Positions 58,119-64,000 of a stretch of 64,000 nucleotides of DNA are shown piece after piece. Position numbers and translations under genes: made by a program. The notes under the pieces were generated by a model that did no database searches, had not been told where the DNA came from, and worked only from the letters and a program-made list of their open reading frames with translations. The stretch comes from Falciphora oryzae. Taxonomy: Eukaryota; Ascomycota; Sordariomycetes; Magnaporthales; Magnaporthaceae. The stretch is taken from positions 152,291-216,290 of the forward strand of contig JNVV01000038.1 of the NCBI GenBank assembly GCA_000733355.1, in the 5' to 3' direction. How positions within the stretch are numbered: position 1 is the first letter of the stretch; each line of letters begins with the position of its first letter.

Positions 58119-59954
58119 AAGAAGAGACTAGGAGTTTTTTTTCGGTGTGTTTTCGGACGGCTGATAAATCCCTGTGGAGAGAGGAGGTGGCGACACAAAT
58201 TCGGGGTTGTGGGCGTGTCGCGTGGAAAGGAGTGCACGTGAGAAGGTGGCGAGTGGAGCGACCGAGACATGTAAGCTATAAGCTCCAACAAACTCTAGAT
58301 ATACCGCTGTGAATCTATTGGTAATTGATGCGAAATCTGCTGTAGCCGATATGCATATCGACAGCAAGGACATGCAACCATGGGGTCCCAGAATGCGACA
58401 TGCCATCGGAGCCCGTGCTGCCTTTTGACAGCGCTCGCTTAGGTTTTTAGGGGGGAGCATTGGCCAAAGGCTCCACAGCAGACCTGTGCTTTCCCACCAA
58501 GTTCTCGTCAGCTTCGTTTTGGCGCCTATCTTATCACCTGTGCTGAGTTCCCTTACGCCGTTCAAGTGGTGCCGTCGCCGTTTAGACAAGCCTTTCGGAT
58601 GGCTGATCTTGGCCTCTTGGCAGATCAGGGGAGAGGACGGGAGGGAGGGGAGGGGGGCACAAAATCCACACAGCACCTGCATCGCTGCATTGCACTTTTT
58701 CGCTATCGTGAATCCCAGCGCCATCATTCGGCAAAAACCACCGCCGAATCCTCCCGCCGGCTCCTCCAGAAGCATTGGTTTGCAGCACCTTCTGCATTTG
58801 GCAGGTGCTTTCTCCCTAGTCGCTGGCATGACCTCGGGAATGTCCCTCGCTTTGGTGCGCTGCAACTATTCCCGTCAAATCAGAAGCCACAGGCGGGTAT
58901 TCGCGCGTCAGCGTCACGTTGCACTCGGCCAAGGCGGCATCGCCTGGGCTAAGTGCGACGGGGATCTCTCGTGGCACCCCACAGCCGAGCGCAGCTCTGC
59001 CTCCCTCCAGGTAATATGCATCTGCATTTGGCCACCGAAGAGCCTGGCACCTGGCCTGTAACCTGCGCGCTTCCGTCCCCGTCTCGACGGGCGCTAGCTG
59101 GTGCCTCCAAAGCCGTACACACGCCATTCTGCACGCAAAAAAGCCGAGGTCCCGGCGGCGAGCCCTGATTTGGCAGCCAACAGGCGTCGGATCGGTCCCT
59201 TTCCAGAAAAAAAAAAAATGAGACCGAATGGAGTGGCTCGATCCACACGGTTCCCTTGCTCACAGTCCGATACGACATCCAACAAGATTTGCCCATACCA
59301 CGAACGGCAACCTCCTTTGCCCCCCTTTCCCTCTCTCCCCACCCCTTTCTTCCCTTCTTCTGCGTATCTTGGTGGATCTGCTCACTGGATTCGTCAATTA
59401 TGCGACGATGGGGTCATCCTCCGGCCCAGTGCCCCCGACGGATCCTCGTTCATCTCCTTGAATCAGCTCCGGCGAACAGCTCCCATTGCTCCTCTTATCT
59501 CGGCCGGGGCGAGGGCGAGGGATGCCTGTGCTGCAGAGGACCCGCCATCGCGCTAGCGCAGAGCACTGCGGGCAGCTTCCCTCCTGCGGGCCCCGCCCCG
59601 GACAGTAAACTCGGAACGGATCTGTAACAACGAGGCACCAGACGATGTGCACCATCCCAGATAAGAGAAAGTGGGCGGGCAAGTGTGGGGGACGTTGCAC
59701 TCCTGTCATGCGTGCTTCGAGCAAGAGATTACCCGGCGAGCGACATTCCTGCGTCTGACCCCTCCTGCTTTTGCCTTCGCCTTCTAGGGGCCGCCTGAGG
59801 AGGTACCCGGGCGAGCGCAGGGTTCATATAAAACGGGCCGCGTCTTCCTGCCTCTTCTCTTCCGGCCCTTGACCTGTCCCCTCGCGACGGCTTCCCCTCC
59901 CCCCTCTTTGCACAACGTTGCAAGCGAACCCGTCTCGCAGCAGAGCCGCCCATC
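58119..59954. promoter_or_regulatory. Intergenic; promoter of peptide transporter at right end
   Basis: No gene was supported. An A12 tract lies at 59206-59218. A TATA-like CATATAAAAC is at about 59824-59833, roughly 125 bases before the transporter ATG, with a CT-rich leader following. Confidence 0.45.
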
Positions 59955-61831
59955 ATGCCGGGAGACATAGTCGAGGACGCCATCGTGGCGGAGCAGGTGC
60001 ACGCCGCCCAGGCCGAGGTGGTCGACGAGAAGAATGACGGCGCCCTGGGCCCGCACCCGACCGAGGAGGAGCTGCAGACGCTGCGCCGCGTCGCCGACCG
60101 CATCCCGCTCAAGCTCTTCACCATCGCCTTCATCGAGCTGTGCGAGCGCTTCTCCTACTATGGCGTCGTCATCGTCTTCACAAACTTCATCCAGCAGCCC
60201 CTGCCCGCCGGCTCCCTTACCGGCGCCGGCTTCGGCACGCCTACGGGCCAGTCGGGCGCCCTCGGCATGGGCCAGCAGGCCTCGACAGGAATCACCACCT
60301 TCAACCAGTTCTACCAGTACATGATGCCCCTGCTCGGCGCCTGGGTGGCTGACGAGTACTGGGGTCGCTACAAGACCATCTGCGTCGCCCTTGCCATCGC
60401 CATCTTCGGCCACATCGTCCTGATCCTGTCCGCCATCCCGCCCGTCATCGCCAAGGGCCCCAGCGACTCACTGGCCGCCATGATCATGGGCATCCTGATC
60501 ATCGGCTTCGGCACGGGCGGTTTCAAGCCCAACATCAGCCCGCTCATTGTCGAGCAGTTGGACCTGGACCACATGGTCGTTCGGACGCTCAAGTCGGGCG
60601 AGCGCGTCATCGTCGACCCGACCATCACCATCAACCGCGTCTACAACTGGTTCTACTTCTTTATCAACATCGGCGCCCTCCTGGGCCAGCTGACCATGGT
60701 CTACGCCGAGCTCTACGTCGGTTTCTGGCTCAGCTACCTCATGCCCACCATCATGCTCAGCATCTGCCCGCTCGTCATGTGGTGGGGCAAGAAGCACTAC
60801 CGCGACCGCCCGCCCGCGGGCTCCGTGTTGGGCAAGGCCCTCAAGACCTTCGGCCTGGCCCAGCGCGGCCGCTGGCACGTCCTGCCCTGGGTCACGTACC
60901 AGCGCATGAACGATGGCACCTTCTGGGAGAGCGTCAAGCCGTCCAAGTTCGCCCCTGGCACCAAGCCCACGTGGATGACCTTTGACGACGCCTGGGTCGA
61001 CGAGCTCCGCCGTGGTTTCGCCGCCTGCTCCGTGCTGTTCTGGTTCCCTCTGTACTGGCTCACGTACAACCAGCTCAACAACAACCTGATCTCCCAGGCT
61101 GCTGTCATGAGGCTCGACGGCGTCCCCAACGACGTTGTGACCAACCTCGACCCTCTGGCGCTGCTCATGTGAGTTAAGCCGTCCTGAAGAAGGATACATA
61201 AAACACGGAAAGAGAGAAACTGACTGGTCTTTCCCTACAAAACAGCTTCATCCCAATTTGCGACTTTGGCCTGTACCCCCTCCTGCGCAAGTACAGGATC
61301 AAGTTCACGCCCATCAAGCGCATCGCCGCGGGCTTCTTCTGCGGCGCCGCAGCCATGGTGTGGGCGGCCGTGATCCAGAACCACATCTACGCGACGTCCG
61401 AGTGCGGCTACAACGCGGCGGGCACCAAGGACGACGGCTCCGCGTGCGCGCCCATCTCGCTGACCGTCTGGGCGCAGACTGGCGCCTACGTGCTGCTGGC
61501 CCTGTCCGAGATCTTCGCGTCCATCACGTCGCTCGACTACGCCTTCAGCAAGGCGCCCAAAAACATGCGCTCCATGGTCCAGGCCATCTCGCTGTTCACG
61601 ACGAGTCTGTCGGCCGCCCTGGGCGAGGCCTTTGTGCCCCTGAGCGCCGACCCGCTGCTGGTGTGGAACTATGGTGTTGTTGCGGTTTTGGCTGCTCTGG
61701 GTGGTCTGCTGTTCTGGCTCAACTTCAAGAGCCTTGATGCTGAGGAGGACGAGCTCAACGAGCTGCCCGAGGGCAAGATGTTTGTGAGCGATGAGGAGAG
61801 CGTCAACCACACGGCGCCCGTCAAGAGCTAA
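59955..61831 (+). CDS. PTR2: Proton-coupled oligopeptide transporter, PTR2 family
   Basis: This gene imports di- and tripeptides with protons across the plasma membrane. Exons are 59955-61168 and 61246-61831. The donor is GTGAGT and the acceptor AACAG with an ACTGAC branch site; AT joins C to give Ile; 599 aa. The cytosolic N-tail of ~50 residues is acidic. The POT proton-coupling motif is IELCERFSYYG (about 61-71), and the second POT signature NWFYFFINIGALLGQ lies near 232-246. GFGTGGFKPNISP is the usual TM5 motif. A long cytosolic loop between helices 6 and 7 (GRWHVLPWVTYQRMNDG region) is followed by a large extracellular loop with Cys (SECGYNAAGTKDD). The tail is acidic. All features are as expected for fungal Ptr2. 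The symbol reflects the family, since fungi often carry several paralogues. Confidence 0.92.
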
Positions 61832-62411
61832 GGGGAAATCAGTGCCAATGGAGAGGCGGATTGTGTGTAAATGAACGTGGGCGGTGTCTTTGGCAATTAC
61901 GACATATACATCTAATTTACTTGGTCAAGATTTGATCCTAAATCGTGCCTGTGAGATAAATGAGACAGGACCAAGGCTTTGACGACGTAGGAATGGGCAG
62001 CTGCTTGGCTCTGCTATAGGTGATGACAGCGCTTTTTTGGTCGAAGAGGCAGCACGCCCAGGCTACGTCACGCCACGGTAGCCGCGGTGGGAGGGGTTGC
62101 GCTTCTGCACTGGTCTGGTACCAAACATAGGGCCGACTTATCGTTGTCCCCCATTGATCCAGGGAGGCCTGGCAAGCACCGGAATGGGTGGCCTCGCGGT
62201 CCTCGGCTGCGTGCGCTAGGCGGCGGCCTAAGAGCGGGGCTGTCAGCACGGCGGGAATGCGTGCGACTGACTTGGCATGAGGCATCGATCAAATCACGTT
62301 GTTTCTTGCGTCGCAAACCGCTGCATAGGCACATATGTGTACGCGACTCCACCGTCCCAACTACCAACCCGTGATACGGAACACATCACATCCATAAGTC
62401 TTCTGCCCGCC
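61832..62411. promoter_or_regulatory. Promoter region of the Zn2Cys6 factor gene
   Basis: This spacer between two plus-strand genes has no supportable coding region, repeat or specific regulatory site. Confidence 0.45.
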
Positions 62412-64000
62412 ATGGAATCGGGAGCGTCCACGTCGGCGTCCGGCCCGTCTCCCGAGGGGCCCGGCGACGCATCCCAGCCGCCGCAGCAGAAGCAGAAGCG
62501 GATCCGCATCCTGCTCTCGTGCGGGCCGTGTCGCACGTCCAAGCTGAAGTGCGACCGCGCGTCGCCATGCAAGCAGTGCGTTAGAAAGGGCCTGCCGCCC
62601 GAGGAGTGCGCCTACGCGCCGCCGCCCACCCGCCGCCAGAGGAATGGCAGCCGGGCGGGCGGCGGGGTCGGAGCGGCGGCTGCCCCTGGTGGACCCAAGG
62701 GAGTCGCGGGCCGTTTGCGCAGGCTAGAGAGGATGGTTCGGGATCTGATGGAGAGCGGCGGCGAGGGTGCAGGCGGCGGCGACCTGGCCGCTGCCCTGCA
62801 GGAACTCGAGGCGTCACGGCAGACAGCATCGGCCAGAGCCGGTGCCGTGGACGAAAAGGGGAAAAGCGAGGATGGAGAGATCAAAGAGGATAGTCCCAGT
62901 GAACAAGGGGGCAACGACGACGCGACGGCAAAAGCGGCGAAACCGGGTGAGCGACTCGGGGCTGAGAACAGGGGCCAGGTCGTCCAGGGTGAGCGGGCGG
63001 TGACGTGGGTCGGGGCGACGCACTTCATGGCCATGCTGGACGACATCGAGGACCTCAAGGCCTACTTCGACGCGCCCGAGGAGGACGGGGACGAAGACCA
63101 GTCGCCCGAGTCTGGCGGGGCCTTCTCCGGCGAGACGCAGTCGCCCGAGATGCTGATCCTGGGCAAGGTGGCGCCGCGGACGAGGCAGGACCTGCTCGAC
63201 ATGATCCCTACCCGTCCCGTGCTGGACCGGCTCATCATGGCCTTCTTCGCCATCAACACGCCCTCGTCGCACACCGTCCACCGCCCGACCTTTGTGCGCC
63301 AGTATAACGACTTCTGGGCCGACCCGGAGTCGTCACCGCTCGAGTGGCTGGCTCTGCTCTTCCTGGTTCTCTGCACGACCGTCCACTATTCGTCCTTTGC
63401 GTCGCCCCACGAGCTGCACCCGCTGGGAGCCGAGGACCCCGACGCGGCCCTGCGCCTGCTCAGGCAGTACCGCGCCGCCGCCGGCTGGGCGCTCGTGGCG
63501 GGAAAGTACATGTCGCCGACGCTGGTGACGCTCCAGGCCTTCCTGATGTACGTCGAGGCCGAGTTCATGCTGCCGCACCACTCCAAGATGTCATGCTACC
63601 TGCTGTCCGGCATCAGCGTCCGCCTCATGCTCAAGCTGGGCCTGCATCGCGACCCGTCAAAACTAAGCGGCGGCAACATCAAGCCGTTCGAGGTCGAGCT
63701 GCGCCGGCGCCTATGGAACATGGCGTCGCAGATCGACATGCTCGTCAGCTTCCACGTCGGCCTGCCCTCCATGATCCTAGGCATCGAGTCCGACACGGAG
63801 CTACCGCGCAACCTGACCGACGACGACCTTGACGAGCACATGACCTCCCTCCCGCCCACCCGCCCGGACTCGGACTATACCGCCATGACGTACCCGATCT
63901 GGAAGGGCACCATCTCGCGCGTCTTTGGCCGCGCCGCCCGCTTGGCCCACTCCATCGAGGCGCCGCCCCTGTCCGAGGTCGCGCGCGTCGACGCCCTGCT
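62412..64000 (+). CDS. Zn2Cys6 transcription factor with fungal-specific MHR domain (3' end beyond window)
   Basis: This is a nuclear DNA-binding regulator. At least 529 codons are open without intron to the right edge, so the gene is partial. The binuclear cluster CGPCRTSKLKCDRASPCKQC through C is at about residues 37-66 (C-x2-C-x6-C-x5-C-x2-C-x8-C), preceded by a basic KQKRIR. A linker/coiled segment (about 98-140) and an acidic disordered stretch follow. From ~270 comes the middle homology region: PVLDRLIMAFFAINTPSSHTVHRPTFVRQY, then LRRRLWNMASQIDMLVSFHVGLPSMI with the typical RRRLWW-like signature. The start has CGCCATGG context. Its target genes are unknown. The peptide transporter lies 580 bp upstream on the same strand, but linkage is not evidence of regulation. 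Confidence 0.9.
   Translation, partial: MESGASTSASGPSPEGPGDASQPPQQKQKRIRILLSCGPCRTSKLKCDRASPCKQCVRKGLPPEECAYAPPPTRRQRNGSRAGGGVGAAAAPGGPKGVAGRLRRLERMVRDLMESGGEGAGGGDLAAALQELEASRQTASARAGAVDEKGKSEDGEIKEDSPSEQGGNDDATAKAAKPGERLGAENRGQVVQGERAVTWVGATHFMAMLDDIEDLKAYFDAPEEDGDEDQSPESGGAFSGETQSPEMLILGKVAPRTRQDLLDMIPTRPVLDRLIMAFFAINTPSSHTVHRPTFVRQYNDFWADPESSPLEWLALLFLVLCTTVHYSSFASPHELHPLGAEDPDAALRLLRQYRAAAGWALVAGKYMSPTLVTLQAFLMYVEAEFMLPHHSKMSCYLLSGISVRLMLKLGLHRDPSKLSGGNIKPFEVELRRRLWNMASQIDMLVSFHVGLPSMILGIESDTELPRNLTDDDLDEHMTSLPPTRPDSDYTAMTYPIWKGTISRVFGRAARLAHSIEAPPLSEVARVDAL

Noticed and set aside
57374..64000. A biosynthetic gene cluster around the Zn2Cys6 factor
   Set aside because: The neighbours are ERG2 and a peptide transporter. 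No synthase, synthetase or tailoring enzyme is visible.

Overview
The window looks like chromosomal DNA of a filamentous ascomycete (Pezizomycotina, probably a Sordariomycete). Coding regions are GC-rich and split by short introns with GT donors, CTAAC/CTGAC-type branch sites and AG acceptors. The recognisable genes are typical fungal housekeeping and secreted or transport genes. There is also one decayed Fot1/pogo-type DNA transposon that carries a RIP-like mutation pattern. A 73-base run of N at 16111-16183 marks an assembly gap.

Layout. 1-4736: no convincing gene. 4737-10047: phosphatidylinositol synthase (+), alpha/beta hydrolase (+), BSC6/fucose-permease-like MFS transporter (+). 10629-10886: a doubtful small secreted ORF. 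11642-15065: MKT1-like translation regulator (-), apparently with a 7-base first coding exon. 16293-18311: RFTS (DNMT1 replication-foci-like) protein with a C-terminal C2H2 finger (-), divergent from a PUS4/TruB-type tRNA pseudouridine synthase (+, 18790-20404). 21202-22518: Sec2-like Rab GEF coiled-coil protein (-). 22519-25338: empty. 25339-26886: DUF7730-like pseudogene with two in-frame TAG codons. 28691-29998: Csi2/Prm5-like single-pass membrane protein (+). 31350-35949: Yor1-like ABCC transporter (-). 37841-40345: secreted GH92 mannosidase (+). 40630-41196: repeat-containing, dibasic-site-rich secreted precursor (-).

41740-56755 is a gene graveyard, apparently built from fungal NLR-type and related accessory genes. 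It holds a broken membrane-protein gene, a broken DUF7025/AAA+ ATPase gene, a broken ankyrin-subtilisin (S8) gene whose catalytic His reads Arg, and a broken ankyrin-SPRY gene of the NACHT/NLR type that has lost its 5' part. The last two lie head to head and their 5' ends overlap. A 1.86-kb Fot1-like element sits in an intron of the SPRY region, bounded by near-identical terminal inverted repeats and long (TA)n tracts. Many lesions are single stop codons that one C-to-T change could explain.

57374-64000 returns to intact genes: ERG2 C-8 sterol isomerase, a PTR2-type peptide transporter, and a Zn2Cys6 transcription factor running off the right edge. PI synthase, ERG2, the ABCC pump, Sec2-like GEF and Csi2/Prm5-like protein all concern membranes, lipids or trafficking, but nothing here suggests a biosynthetic cluster. 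All exon boundaries were inferred by eye from splice signals and phase.
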